DNA from: Ferrimonas balearica DSM 9799
GTDB taxonomy: Bacteria; Pseudomonadota; Gammaproteobacteria; Enterobacterales; Shewanellaceae
Direction: 5' to 3'
Assembly: GCF_000148645.1 (NCBI RefSeq)
Contig: NC_014541.1
Location: 930,001 to 994,000 of the forward strand
Length of the DNA stretch: 64,000 bases
Shown here: in pieces, positions 27,499 through 36,077 of the stretch
Layout of the letters: the number at the start of each line of letters is the position of its first letter
Numbering within the stretch: position 1 is the first letter of the stretch
Notes under the pieces: model-generated
The model's input: the letters and a program-made list of their open reading frames with translations, nothing else
Databases searched by the model: none
Told to the model about the DNA's origin: nothing
Position numbers and translations under genes: made by a program

Positions 27499-28116
27499 TC
27501 AGTACAGCAGCATCATGCCGCCGAGGCTCATAAACACCAGCCCACAGCAGCGGTTAAACCCCTTTTGGGCGCCAGGGTTGGCCAGGTGGTGAGCCAGCGC
27601 GCAGCCGCCCAGTGCCACCAGGTTCAGGATCACAAAGTCCACCGCGGTGAAGGTGAGGCTGAGAATCATAAACTGCTCGGTCAGGTTTTCACCGGACTGG
27701 ATGAACTGGGGAAACAGGGCAGCGAAGAACAGCAGGCCCTTGGGGTTGGCCAGACCGACCATCAGGGTTTCGCGGAACAGCGCGCGACGGCTGCGGCATT
27801 GGTGCTGGTAGCCTTCGGCCGCGGGGGTGGCCTTGCGGGCGCGCCAGGCGTTGATGCCAAGCCAGATGAGGTATGCGGCACCGCCGTAGCGCAGCAGGTC
27901 GTACAGCATCGGCTGTGCGGTGATCAGAGCGCCAATACCGGTGGCGGAAAGCACCATCAGGATCAGGCCGGCGACGTTGGAGCCCAGTACAGTGAACAGG
28001 GCGCGGCCGTGTCCAAATCGGACGCTGGTCGAGAGGGTCATCAGGGTCATTGGGCCGGGGGCTGCCAGCAGCACCACCACGGTGGCCAGATAGACCAAGT
28101 ACAGCTCTGTGGACAT
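27499..28116 (-). CDS. LysE/RhtB family amino-acid exporter
   Basis: 205 aa from ATG 28116. Six hydrophobic segments and the family motif LLAAPGPMTLMTLSTSVRFG (residues about 16-35) are present, with GGAAYLIWLGINAWR and GLANPKGLLFFAALFPQF further on. These inner-membrane exporters remove amino acids such as threonine, homoserine, leucine or lysine; the substrate cannot be read from the sequence. The frame stays open to 28245 upstream, but that stretch runs through a terminator-like hairpin and is not conserved protein. A hairpin-T7 in the same direction 71 bases upstream of the start could attenuate the gene. Confidence 0.88.
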   Translation of the reverse strand: MSTELYLVYLATVVVLLAAPGPMTLMTLSTSVRFGHGRALFTVLGSNVAGLILMVLSATGIGALITAQPMLYDLLRYGGAAYLIWLGINAWRARKATPAAEGYQHQCRSRRALFRETLMVGLANPKGLLFFAALFPQFIQSGENLTEQFMILSLTFTAVDFVILNLVALGGCALAHHLANPGAQKGFNRCCGLVFMSLGGMMLLY

Positions 28117-28187
28117 CAGATTGTTTGAGTGGGTTTCAGAAGGCGCGCAATTTAAGCCGTCATGGAGTCGCTGTAAAGGGTTGGCAT

Positions 28188-28218
28188 AAAAAAACGGGAA
28201 CCCCTGCCAAGGTTCCCG
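28188..28218 (-). terminator. Terminator-like hairpin in the leader of the LysE-type gene
   Basis: On the minus strand CGGGAACC-TTGGCAGG-GGTTCCCG is followed by seven Ts. It ends 71 bases before the exporter ATG, so it is either a leader attenuator or the end of a short independent minus-strand RNA. Confidence 0.7.
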
Positions 28219-28225
28219 CAAAATT

Positions 28226-28264
28226 AGGAGGATAATGATGAACACAGTAAATCGGTTCAGTTAA
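28226..28264 (+). other. Possible leader mini-gene with strong ribosome site
   Basis: AGGAGG (28226-28231) stands four bases before ATG 28235, opening MMNTVNRFS and a TAA at 28262-28264. The next plus-strand gene starts 83 bases later and itself has no clear ribosome site. I cannot tell whether this mini-frame is translated. Confidence 0.35.
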
Positions 28265-28346
28265 TGAGACTGTGGCCCTTTCCTTAAGTTCCACTTACAG
28301 GCAAACTTTTTCTCAGAATCTTCAAAAGACCCAGAATAACAATACG

Positions 28347-28973
28347 ATGCAGATCGACTTTTTTCGCCACTTTGTGCTGGCAGCGGTGCTGACTTCGGTC
28401 CTGTCCGGCTGTGCCACCCCGCCGCCGCGAGACCCGGAGAACCTGTGTGCGATTTTTGAAGAAAATCGCAGTTGGTACAAAGCGGCCAAAGCCACCCAGG
28501 AGAAGTGGGGCGTGCCGGTGCATGTGCCTATGGCCATGATGTATCAGGAGAGCTCGTTCCGGCATAACGCCCGGCCGCCGATGCAGTACTGGCTTGGCTT
28601 TATTCCGGTGGGTCGGGCCTCCAGTGCCTATGGTTATGCGCAAGCTAAGACATTGACCTGGGACGATTATGTGCGGGAAAACAACCGCACCTGGGCCAGC
28701 CGCAGCAACTTTGCTGACGCCCACGACTTTATGGGTTGGTTTATCTATAAGAGCCATCAGGTCAATGGCGTGTCCAAATGGGACGCCTATGCCCAGTACC
28801 TCAATTACCACGAGGGTTGGGGGGGCTACCGTCGTGGCACCTATAACCAGAAACCGTGGCTGATTAACGTGTCACGGAAAGTTGACAGTCGCGCCAGACG
28901 CTATGCGGCGCAATACAACCAATGTAAGGAAGATCTCGACCGCAGTTGGCTGTGGCGGTTGTTCTTCGGCTGA
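28347..28973 (+). CDS. Lytic-transglycosylase-like (SLT) lipoprotein
   Basis: 208 aa from ATG 28347; upstream in-frame starts to 28272 would bury the signal peptide. The lipobox LSGC places the acylated Cys at 22. AMMYQESSFRHNARPP (about 64-78) carries the catalytic-Glu motif of SLT domains (E68 in ES), with GYAQAKTLTWDDY and YLNYHEGWGGYRRGTY further on. These enzymes cleave peptidoglycan with formation of 1,6-anhydromuramic acid. The short length suggests a single compact SLT domain anchored in the outer membrane. Confidence 0.8.
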   Translation: MQIDFFRHFVLAAVLTSVLSGCATPPPRDPENLCAIFEENRSWYKAAKATQEKWGVPVHVPMAMMYQESSFRHNARPPMQYWLGFIPVGRASSAYGYAQAKTLTWDDYVRENNRTWASRSNFADAHDFMGWFIYKSHQVNGVSKWDAYAQYLNYHEGWGGYRRGTYNQKPWLINVSRKVDSRARRYAAQYNQCKEDLDRSWLWRLFFG

Positions 28974-28977
28974 TTCA

Positions 28978-28999
28978 GGGCGCCTTCGGGCGCCCTTTT
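28978..28999 (+). terminator. Terminator after the SLT lipoprotein gene
   Basis: GGGCGCC-TTCG-GGCGCCC followed by TTTT. Confidence 0.85.
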
Positions 29000-29019
29000 G
29001 CGTTCACAGGGAGGCGAAA

Positions 29020-29379
29020 ATGGTCGTGTTCTATCGTGTCGTGACTCGGCAGGCGTGGCAGCGGGCACAAAGGTCGGGCTATCTGTTGCCTTCGGCCGAA
29101 GAGCGGCAGGCAGGCTGGGTTCAGGTGAACTGCCCTGAAGATCTGTCGCTGGTGGCCCGTCGTGACTGCCGCCCGGAGCAGCAACCGCTGGCGCTGGAAC
29201 TTGACCTGGCCGGGCAGGAGGGGCGCTTGCGTTGGCTCGACCCGAGCCCGGCCAGACCCTGGCAGCAGCCAGTGCTGAAGGTGGCACGACTGGAGCTGGC
29301 CTGGGTACGGGCGGTGCACCCTTTGATGGCGGAGGCGCGGGGGGCGCGCTATCGGTTGGGCAGCGCTGAACCGGTTTAA
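29020..29379 (+). CDS. DUF952-like protein
   Basis: 119 aa from ATG 29020, nine bases after GGGAGG. The frame extends upstream into the previous gene, but the hairpin terminator lies between. The pattern VVFYRVVTRQAWQRAQRSGYLLP, then GWVQVNCPEDLSLVARR, then LALELDLAGQEGRLRWLDP and AWVRAVHPL matches the layout of DUF952 proteins (YhiT-W motif, HCS-like centre, LxxD-LRWE), although the central HCS is VNC here. The function is unknown; the fold is related to ADP-ribosyl-transferase-like domains (established for the family only loosely). Confidence 0.65.
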   Translation: MVVFYRVVTRQAWQRAQRSGYLLPSAEERQAGWVQVNCPEDLSLVARRDCRPEQQPLALELDLAGQEGRLRWLDPSPARPWQQPVLKVARLELAWVRAVHPLMAEARGARYRLGSAEPV

Positions 29380-29400
29380 CCCGCGCCAGTCTCCCCAACA

Positions 29401-29428
29401 AAAAAGCCCTGCGAGTGCAGGGCTTTTT
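29401..29428. terminator. Bidirectional terminator before dxs
   Basis: AAAAAGCCCTGC-GAGT-GCAGGGCTTTTT is symmetric and serves the converging genes. Confidence 0.92.
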
Positions 29429-29441
29429 GCGTTGTCGGGGC

Positions 29442-31307
29442 TTAGAGGCTGAAGAACGCCTTGGCGCGCTTGATGATGCCCGGGCCGTCGATCTCCAGCT
29501 CGGTATGCATCTCCTCCTGGCTGCCCTGCTCGATAAAGCGGTCAGGCAGGCCCAGTTGCAGCACCCGTTTGGCCAGGCCCTGTTGCGCCAGAGACTCCAG
29601 CACTGCGGAGCCGGCGCCGCCCATAATGGCGTTCTCTTCCAGAGTGATCAGGTGCTCGTGGCTGTCCGCAATCTGCTTCACCATCTCGTGATCCAGCGGC
29701 TTCACAAAGCGCATGTTGACCACGGTAGCGTTGAGCGCCTCAGCGGCCTCCAGGGCATAGGGCAGCATGGTGCCGAAGCTGAAGATCGCCACGCCTTCAC
29801 CCTGGCGGCGGATCTCCGCCTTGCCCAGCGGCAGTGCCGTCATTTCGGCCACCGGCTCAACGCCCATGCCGTTACCACGGGGGTAGCGAACCGCAGCCGG
29901 ACCATTGTGCACATGGCCGGTGTAGAGCATCTGGCGACACTCGTTCTCGTCCGCCGGTGCCATCACCACCAGGTTCGGAATGGCGCGCAGGTAGCTCAGG
30001 TCAAAGGCGCCCTGGTGGGTCTGGCCATCGGCACCGACCAAGCCGCCACGGTCAATGGCGAACAGCACCGGCAGGTTCATGATGCCTACATCGTGGATCA
30101 CCTGATCGTAAGCGCGCTGCAGGAAGGTGGAGTAGATCGCCACCACCGGCTTAAGCCCTTCACAGGCAAAACCGGCCCCCAGAGTCACCGCGTGCTGTTC
30201 TGCGATGGCCGCATCAAAGTACTGGCCCGGGAAGCGCTGGGAGAACTCCACCATGCCGGAGCCTTCACGCATCGCCGGGGTGATCGCCACCAGCTTATCG
30301 TCAGCCTCAGCCATATCGCACAGCCAGTCGCCAAACACCTTGGAGAAGGTCGGTTTGCCGGGCTCGGACTTGGGCAGTTTCCACTCTTCCGGGTTGAATT
30401 TGGGGACGCCGTGGTAGCCGATGGGGTCCTCTTCGGCGGGCTGGTAGCCCTTACCCTTCTTGGTCATCACGTGGAGGATCTGCGGGCCCTTGAGGTTGCG
30501 CATATTGCGCAGGGTTTCCACCAGTCCTTCCACATCGTGGCCGTCGATGGGGCCGATATAGTTAAAGCCCAGCTCCTCGAACAGGGTGCCCGGTACCACC
30601 ATGCCCTTGAGGTGTTCCTCGGCGCGGCGGGCCAGCTCCTTGATCGGCGGCATGGCCCCCAACACCTTTTTGCCGCCTTCGCGGATGGTGGTGTAGAGGC
30701 TGCCAGACAGCAGGCGGGCCATGTGTTTGTTCAGGGCACCGACGTTTTCGGAGATGGACATCTCGTTGTCATTGATGATGACCAACATGTCCTTGTGGAT
30801 GTCGCCGGCGTGGTTCAGCGCTTCAAACGCCATACCGCCGGTCAGGGCGCCATCCCCAATCACTGCCACCACTTTGCGACCAGCGGCTTCGCGGTCGGCG
30901 GCAATGGCCATGCCCAACGCGGCACTGATGGAGGTGCTGGAGTGGCCAACACTGAAGGTGTCGTATTCGCTCTCTTCACGCCACGGGAACGGGTGCAGGC
31001 CATCCTTTTGACGGATGGTGTGCATCTGTTCGGCACGACCGGTGAGGATCTTGTGCGGGTAAGCCTGATGGCCAACGTCCCACACTAACCGGTCAAACGG
31101 GGTGTTGTAGACGTAGTGCAGGGCCAGAGTCAGCTCGACGGTGCCCAGACCGGAAGCAAGGTGGCCAGAGGAGCGGCTGACAGAGCGCAGCAGGAAAGTG
31201 CGCACTTCGTCGGCCAGTGGGGCCAATTGCTCCTGGGACAGTTGCCGCAGGTGTTCCGGCGTCAATGCCTGTGAGAGGAGCGGGTAGTCAGACAGATCCT
31301 GGCTCAT
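29442..31307 (-). CDS. dxs: 1-deoxy-D-xylulose-5-phosphate synthase
   Basis: 621 aa, the standard length. Dxs condenses pyruvate and glyceraldehyde 3-phosphate using thiamine diphosphate, the first step of the methylerythritol pathway. Motifs include [21 protein letters not shown], the TPP-binding [18 protein letters not shown] with NDNEMSIS, and the transketolase-like centre [19 protein letters not shown] and [18 protein letters not shown]. It follows ispA by 24 bases in the minus-strand order xseB-ispA-dxs, the classical isoprenoid cluster. It supplies the same pathway as ispD and ispF near the left end. Confidence 0.97.
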   Translation of the reverse strand: MSQDLSDYPLLSQALTPEHLRQLSQEQLAPLADEVRTFLLRSVSRSSGHLASGLGTVELTLALHYVYNTPFDRLVWDVGHQAYPHKILTGRAEQMHTIRQKDGLHPFPWREESEYDTFSVGHSSTSISAALGMAIAADREAAGRKVVAVIGDGALTGGMAFEALNHAGDIHKDMLVIINDNEMSISENVGALNKHMARLLSGSLYTTIREGGKKVLGAMPPIKELARRAEEHLKGMVVPGTLFEELGFNYIGPIDGHDVEGLVETLRNMRNLKGPQILHVMTKKGKGYQPAEEDPIGYHGVPKFNPEEWKLPKSEPGKPTFSKVFGDWLCDMAEADDKLVAITPAMREGSGMVEFSQRFPGQYFDAAIAEQHAVTLGAGFACEGLKPVVAIYSTFLQRAYDQVIHDVGIMNLPVLFAIDRGGLVGADGQTHQGAFDLSYLRAIPNLVVMAPADENECRQMLYTGHVHNGPAAVRYPRGNGMGVEPVAEMTALPLGKAEIRRQGEGVAIFSFGTMLPYALEAAEALNATVVNMRFVKPLDHEMVKQIADSHEHLITLEENAIMGGAGSAVLESLAQQGLAKRVLQLGLPDRFIEQGSQEEMHTELEIDGPGIIKRAKAFFSL

Positions 31308-31331
31308 TATCCGTATTCGCTTGTTTGTTCG

Positions 31332-32216
31332 TTACTGGCCGCGCTCGACGATATAGCGAGCGAAAGCCTGAAGATGTTCGGTATTGTACGGCAACTCTGC
31401 GAGTGCTGTCAGGGCATCCTGATACAGACTCTGCGCCGCGTCACGAGCGCCGTCCAGTCCGAGTAGGGCGGGGAAGGTGCTCTTGTCCGCCGCCTGGTCA
31501 GAACCCTGGGGCTTGCCCAGCTGTTCGGTGTCGGCGGTGATGTCCAGGATGTCGTCCTGAACCTGGAACGCCAAGCCAATGGCCTCGGCATAGCGCAGCA
31601 GCGCATCGCGATGCTCGGTGGCCAGGTCGGCCACGCCGTAGCTGCCCATTTCCACGGCAGAGCGGATGAGTGCACCGGTTTTCAGTCGATGCAGCTGCTG
31701 CAGGGCGTCCAGCTCGATACGTTTGCCGGTGCTGGCCAGATCGATGGCCTGGCCGCCACACATCCCCTGATAGCCGGAAGCCCGGGCCAGGCTGCGCAGC
31801 ATGGCGATGCGATTGCCTTCCAGCGCCGCCGGAAGTGGCGCTTCGGCCAGCAGTTCGTAAGCCAGCCCCTGCAGTGCGTCACCAGCCAGAATCGCGGTGG
31901 CCTCATCAAAGGCGATGTGCACCGTGGGCTGGCCGCGGCGCAGGTGGTCATCATCCATGGCCGGCAGGTCGTCGTGGATCAACGAGTAGGCGTGGATGCA
32001 CTCCACTGCCGCCGCCAGGCTGTCCAGATCGTCCTCTTTGGCCCCCAGCATGGTGCCGGTAGCATAAACCAGAAAGGGACGAACCCGCTTGCCACCCAGC
32101 AGGGTGCCGTAGCGCATGGCATCGAGCAGGCGCGGATCGGTGACCGGCAGATCATCGAAGATCCGCTCAAGGGCAGCATTAACCCGGGTTTGGTAGTGAC
32201 TCAAAGCGGTGTGCAT
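31332..32216 (-). CDS. ispA: Farnesyl diphosphate synthase
   Basis: 294 aa. IspA adds two isopentenyl diphosphates to dimethylallyl diphosphate to give farnesyl diphosphate. The first Asp-rich motif is HDDLPAMDDDHLRRGQ, with the long DDxxxxD spacing of bacterial short-chain synthases; the second is FQVQDDILDITAD; GGKRVRPFLVY is the diphosphate-binding start. Its ATG overlaps the xseB stop (TGATG), so the two are translationally coupled. Confidence 0.96.
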   Translation of the reverse strand: MHTALSHYQTRVNAALERIFDDLPVTDPRLLDAMRYGTLLGGKRVRPFLVYATGTMLGAKEDDLDSLAAAVECIHAYSLIHDDLPAMDDDHLRRGQPTVHIAFDEATAILAGDALQGLAYELLAEAPLPAALEGNRIAMLRSLARASGYQGMCGGQAIDLASTGKRIELDALQQLHRLKTGALIRSAVEMGSYGVADLATEHRDALLRYAEAIGLAFQVQDDILDITADTEQLGKPQGSDQAADKSTFPALLGLDGARDAAQSLYQDALTALAELPYNTEHLQAFARYIVERGQ

Positions 32217-32452
32217 CAGGCGTCCTCAGCACCAAAAGGCTGCAACGGTTGGTTGGGATCCTGGCTCAGGATCTGCACCTGCTGCTGAGCCTGTTCCAGC
32301 TTTTGCTGGCTGGCACGCACCAGGGCGATGCCCCGCTCAAACTGGGTCAGGGCTTGCTCCAGCGGCACTTCGCCTTGCTCCAGCTGAGCCACGATTGCCT
32401 CGAGCTCGGCCAGTGCCGCCTCGAAGGCCATATTTTCCGGTTTTTTCGCCAC
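32216..32452 (-). CDS. xseB: Exodeoxyribonuclease VII small subunit
   Basis: 78 aa from GTG 32452, which gives the family N-terminus VAKKPENMAFEAALAELE with GGGAG eight to ten bases upstream; an internal ATG (32431) would cut off the conserved start. XseB binds the large subunit XseA to form the single-strand nuclease ExoVII. The sequence is a helical hairpin rich in Gln/Leu/Glu: EAIVAQLEQGEVPLEQALTQFERG, then KLEQAQQQVQIL. It is the first gene of the xseB-ispA-dxs cluster. Confidence 0.92.
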   Translation of the reverse strand: MAKKPENMAFEAALAELEAIVAQLEQGEVPLEQALTQFERGIALVRASQQKLEQAQQQVQILSQDPNQPLQPFGAEDA

Positions 32453-32542
32453 TGTCTGACTCCCATGGATATCGGGGGCTAAAAGGTACTGTTTTGGCCA
32501 GTCTGGATCAATGAAGCAGCGCCCAGCTTCGGGAAATTTCTC

Positions 32543-32569
32543 TAAACTTGCCAGTGCCGGAACCGATAA
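32543..32569 (+). promoter_or_regulatory. Sigma-28 (FliA) promoter of pomAB
   Basis: TAAA, exactly 15 bases, then ACCGATAA. This matches the sigma-28 consensus TAAA-N15-GCCGATAA at 11 of 12 positions. It lies 82 bases before the pomA start, with nothing else between. Confidence 0.8.
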
Positions 32570-32651
32570 GGACAATAGGGCAGCATTTTCAACTTCCTGC
32601 GGCCGCCTTAGGCCATTAACCCAATACAGTGGACTGTAGCTAGGAGCATCT

Positions 32652-33416
32652 GTGGATCTGGCGACTCTCATCGGCCTTATTGGTGCCTTCGCCTTTGTCA
32701 TCATGGCAATGGTGCAAGGTGGCGACGTGATGATCTTTGTCAATATCGAATCGGTACTGATTGTACTGGCCGGTTCGCTGTTCGTGGTGATGATGAAGTT
32801 CAACATGAAACAGTTTTTTGGTGCGGTAAAGATCGCCACCAAGGCGTTCATGTTCAAACTGGACAAACCGGAAGAGCTGATTGACCAAAGCGTGACAATG
32901 GCGGACGCCGCCCGCAAAGGGGGCTTTCTGGCCCTGGAGGAGGCGGAGGTCAACAACAGTTTTATGAAGAAAGCGGTCGACCTGCTGGTGGATGGCCATG
33001 ATGCCGAGGTGGTGCGGGATGCGCTGGCCAAGGACATCGGCCTCACCGCAGAGCGTCACGCCGCCGGCATCGACATCTTCCGCAAACTGGGGGAGGTTGC
33101 CCCGGCCATGGGGATGATCGGTACCCTGATTGGCCTGGTGGCCATGCTGAACAACATGGATGACCCCAAAACCATCGGCCCGGCCATGGCAGTGGCGTTG
33201 TTGACCACCCTGTACGGGGCCGTTATCGCCAACATGGTCGCACTGCCCATTGCTGACAAACTGGAGCTGCGGATGCAGGAGGAGATGCTGAATCGCCGCT
33301 TGATTATGGATGCGGTGCTGGCGATTCAGGATGGCCAGAACCCCCGGGTGATCGAGGGCTTCCTCAAGAATTACCTGAATGAGAAGAAGCGCGCCATCGA
33401 TACCACGGAGGATTGA
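32652..33416 (+). CDS. pomA: Flagellar motor stator protein PomA (MotA family)
   Basis: 254 aa from GTG 32652 with AGGAG upstream. PomA has four membrane helices: about 4-22, 28-48, 150-172 and 180-202. Conserved blocks are MDLATLIGLIGAFAFVIMAM, the cytoplasmic loop with the charged residues that contact FliG (around 88-98, RKGGFLALEE), and the third and fourth helices MGMIGTLIGLVAMLNNMDDP and VALLTTLYGAVIANMVALP. The length and sequence are of the Na+-driven PomA type rather than the longer H+-driven MotA. It overlaps pomB by one base. Confidence 0.93.
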   Translation: MDLATLIGLIGAFAFVIMAMVQGGDVMIFVNIESVLIVLAGSLFVVMMKFNMKQFFGAVKIATKAFMFKLDKPEELIDQSVTMADAARKGGFLALEEAEVNNSFMKKAVDLLVDGHDAEVVRDALAKDIGLTAERHAAGIDIFRKLGEVAPAMGMIGTLIGLVAMLNNMDDPKTIGPAMAVALLTTLYGAVIANMVALPIADKLELRMQEEMLNRRLIMDAVLAIQDGQNPRVIEGFLKNYLNEKKRAIDTTED

Positions 33417-34360
33417 TGTCGGAATTTGCTCCTAAGCGTAAGCAGGCGGCTGGCGCACCGGCATGGATGGCCACCTTTGCGGACCTGGCCACCCTGCTGA
33501 TGTGCTTCTTCGTTCTGCTGCTGGCGTTCTCCGAGATGGACGTGCTGAAGTTCAAGCAGATCGCCGGCTCTATGAAGTACGCCTTTGGTGTGCAGAACAA
33601 GGTGGAAGTGAAAGACATCCCCCGTGGCACCTCAGTGATCGCCCAGGAGTTTCGTCCGGGCCGTCCTGACCCCACCCCCATCGAAGTGATTCAGCAGCAA
33701 ACCGTTGAGTTCACCCGCGATATGCTCAACTACCAGCCCGGCGAGTCTGACCAGGCCGGTGGCCAGCAGAACCAGAGTGGCAACAGCCGCGGCGGCACCT
33801 CCAGCCAGACCGCCAACCAGCCCAGAGCGGAGCAGAGCAACCAAAGCCAGACCCGCACCAGTGCCTCGGACGCCGATAACGTCAATGAGCTGACCAAGAA
33901 GATCGCCCAACAGCTGGAGGACCAGATCCTCGATGGCGCCATTGAGGTGGAATCTTTGGGTCAGCAGATCATCATCCGGATCCGTGAAAAAGGCGCCTTC
34001 CCGGCGGGCTCGGCGTTTTTGCAGCCCCGCTTTCGCCCGGTGATCCACGCCGTGGGTAACCTGCTCAAGGATGTGCCCGGCATCATCAGTGTGACCGGCC
34101 ATACCGACAACACCACCATCGACAACGAGCTTTACCGCTCCAACTGGGAGCTTTCCACCCAGCGGGCCGTATCGGTTGCCCATGAGCTGGTGAAAGTGGA
34201 GGGCTTCGACCCGGGCCGGATGGAGCTGCGTGGTGTGGCGGAAAACGAACCGCTGGTCAGTAATGACACCTGGGAAGGGCGGGTGCGCAACCGTCGGGTT
34301 GAGATCACCATCAATCAGGGCAAGGCCAAAGAATCGGAAGAGATCCGCGTTCTTCCCTGA
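33416..34360 (+). CDS. pomB: Flagellar motor stator protein PomB (MotB family)
   Basis: 314 aa from ATG 33416. One membrane helix (about 18-40) contains the ion-carrying Asp23 in WMATFADLATLLMCFFVLLLAF. A plug/linker rich in Gln, Asn and Ser covers about 95-150, and a C-terminal OmpA-like peptidoglycan-binding domain (about 195-300) includes GHTDNTTIDNELYRSNWELSTQRA. PomB anchors the stator to the cell wall and carries the ion path with PomA. Cys or Ser details that would prove Na+ use cannot be judged here, but the sodium pumps nearby fit. Confidence 0.92.
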   Translation: MSEFAPKRKQAAGAPAWMATFADLATLLMCFFVLLLAFSEMDVLKFKQIAGSMKYAFGVQNKVEVKDIPRGTSVIAQEFRPGRPDPTPIEVIQQQTVEFTRDMLNYQPGESDQAGGQQNQSGNSRGGTSSQTANQPRAEQSNQSQTRTSASDADNVNELTKKIAQQLEDQILDGAIEVESLGQQIIIRIREKGAFPAGSAFLQPRFRPVIHAVGNLLKDVPGIISVTGHTDNTTIDNELYRSNWELSTQRAVSVAHELVKVEGFDPGRMELRGVAENEPLVSNDTWEGRVRNRRVEITINQGKAKESEEIRVLP

Positions 34361-34443
34361 TCGGGTTCACCTTTACACCCCTGCGGTGTCACTTCTATGC
34401 TCGGAAAAGCGTCAGGAGGCTCCCCCGTTGTCACGGCGTGGGG

Positions 34444-34449
34444 TATAAT
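34444..34449 (+). promoter_or_regulatory. Probable -10 element for thiI
   Basis: A perfect TATAAT lies 34 bases before the thiI ATG. The -35 region at 16-18 bases is C-rich (TCCCCC), so the -35 is poor or absent. Confidence 0.5.
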
Positions 34450-34483
34450 CCCGCGCTTTTCAATCTTAGGTGTCAGACAGGTC

Positions 34484-35938
34484 ATGAAATTTATCGTCAA
34501 GCTGCACTCGGAAGTGATGATCAAGTCCAAGCCGGTGCGCGTGCGCTTCTCCAAAATGTTGGTGTCCAACATTCGCAATATCCTGCGCAAGCTGGATGAC
34601 GACGCGCGGGTTCGGTTCAACTGGGATCACATCGTTATCAGCAGCCAGAGCGATGAGCCGCAACTGCGTGACCGCTACGTTGAGACCCTTAAGTGTCTGC
34701 CGGGCATCAGCCACTTCCTGGAAGTGACCCAGCACAATTTCGAAAGCCTGGACGACATCTACCAGCACACCCAGCGCATCTTTGGCGACCGCCTGGCCGG
34801 CAAGACGTTCTGTGTGCGGGTTAAGCGTTCCGGTAAGCACGAGTTCAGCTCTCTGGACGTTGAGCGCTACGTGGGTGGTGGTCTGAATCAGCACTGCCAG
34901 AGCAATGGCGTGAAACTGAAAGATCCGGATATGACCATCCATATCCAGATCGAAGAGGACAAGTGCTATCTGGTTGAGCATCGTCACCAGGGCCTGGGCG
35001 GTTTCCCCATTGGTACCCAGGAAGACGTGCTGAGCCTGATTTCCGGCGGTTTTGACTCCGGTGTCTCCACCTATCAGGCGATCAAGCGCGGTACCCGTAC
35101 CCACTACTGCTTCTTCAACCTCGGCGGTGCAGAGCACGAGCGCGGTGTGAAGGAGGTGGCGTACTACCTGTGGAACAAGTTTGGCAGCTCCCACCGAGTG
35201 CGCTTTATCAGCGTGCCGTTTGAGCCGGTGGTTGAGGAGATCCTCGAGCGGGTTGATAACGGCCAGATGGGCGTGGTGCTGAAACGCATGATGATGAAAG
35301 TGGCTGCTGAAGTCGCGGCCCGTTTCGACATCCCGGCGCTGGTGACCGGTGAAGCGATGGGACAGGTGTCTTCCCAGACCCTGACCAACCTCAACGTGAT
35401 CGACCGTGCGACCGACACCGTAATTCTGCGTCCGCTGATCACCTGGGATAAGCAGGAGATCGTGGATACTGCGCGGGCCATTGGCACCGCCCCGTTCGCT
35501 GAAGTGATGCCCGAATATTGTGGTGTTATCTCTCAGCGCCCCACCGTGAAAGCGGTGCTCTCCAAGGTGGAAGCGGAGGAAGCCAAGTTCTCCGAAGACC
35601 TGATTGAGCGCGTGCTGGCGGCCACCAAAGTACAGGACATCCGGGAGTTGGCGATGGCACAACCGACCGAAACCGTTGAGATGGAAACCGTACAGCAGGC
35701 CGCTGCCGGTGAGATCATCCTTGATATCCGCGCCCCGGAAGAGGAGGAGCAGAGCCCCCTCGTCGTGGCGGGCAGCGAGGTGATGACCCTGCCGTTCTTC
35801 AAATTGGCCAGCCAGTTCGAAAACCTGGATGCCAGCCGAACCTACCTGCTGTATTGCGACCGTGGTGTCATGAGCAAACTGCAGGCGTTGTATCTGAAAG
35901 AGCAGGGCTATAACAACATTAAGGTTTATCGTCCCTGA
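34484..35938 (+). CDS. thiI: tRNA 4-thiouridine synthase / thiamine biosynthesis protein ThiI
   Basis: 484 aa from ATG 34484; the frame is open upstream to 34397, but the family starts [19 protein letters not shown]. An N-terminal ferredoxin-like/THUMP region (about 1-165) is followed by the PP-loop ATPase with [12 protein letters not shown] (about 186-197) and a C-terminal rhodanese domain (about 400-484) with the active-site Cys in [11 protein letters not shown]. ThiI adenylates U8 of tRNA and transfers sulfur from IscS; with the rhodanese domain it also serves thiazole synthesis. A terminator follows. Confidence 0.96.
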   Translation: MKFIVKLHSEVMIKSKPVRVRFSKMLVSNIRNILRKLDDDARVRFNWDHIVISSQSDEPQLRDRYVETLKCLPGISHFLEVTQHNFESLDDIYQHTQRIFGDRLAGKTFCVRVKRSGKHEFSSLDVERYVGGGLNQHCQSNGVKLKDPDMTIHIQIEEDKCYLVEHRHQGLGGFPIGTQEDVLSLISGGFDSGVSTYQAIKRGTRTHYCFFNLGGAEHERGVKEVAYYLWNKFGSSHRVRFISVPFEPVVEEILERVDNGQMGVVLKRMMMKVAAEVAARFDIPALVTGEAMGQVSSQTLTNLNVIDRATDTVILRPLITWDKQEIVDTARAIGTAPFAEVMPEYCGVISQRPTVKAVLSKVEAEEAKFSEDLIERVLAATKVQDIRELAMAQPTETVEMETVQQAAAGEIILDIRAPEEEEQSPLVVAGSEVMTLPFFKLASQFENLDASRTYLLYCDRGVMSKLQALYLKEQGYNNIKVYRP

Positions 35939-35957
35939 GTCATCGGGTTATCAACGC

Positions 35958-35985
35958 AAAACGGCGCCTTCGGGCGCCGTTTTTT
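35958..35985 (+). terminator. Terminator after thiI
   Basis: ACGGCGCC-TTCG-GGCGCCGT flanked by As and followed by five Ts. Confidence 0.9.
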
Positions 35986-36077
35986 GTGATGGGAATTTAG
36001 CCATGCTGTGATAGGGTACCAAAGTCAGAGCCATCCAGAAGGCCAAGTTTTTTCCCGAGAACCAGCGTGGTAAGCCA

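Noticed and set aside
29442-31088. Long plus-strand open frame (557 codons) opposite dxs
   Set aside because: It is the antisense shadow of a well-conserved gene in GC-rich DNA; dxs on the minus strand has full family motifs.
36000-36077. TyrR operator upstream of aroG
   Set aside because: I looked for TGTAAA-N6-TTTACA and found no acceptable match.
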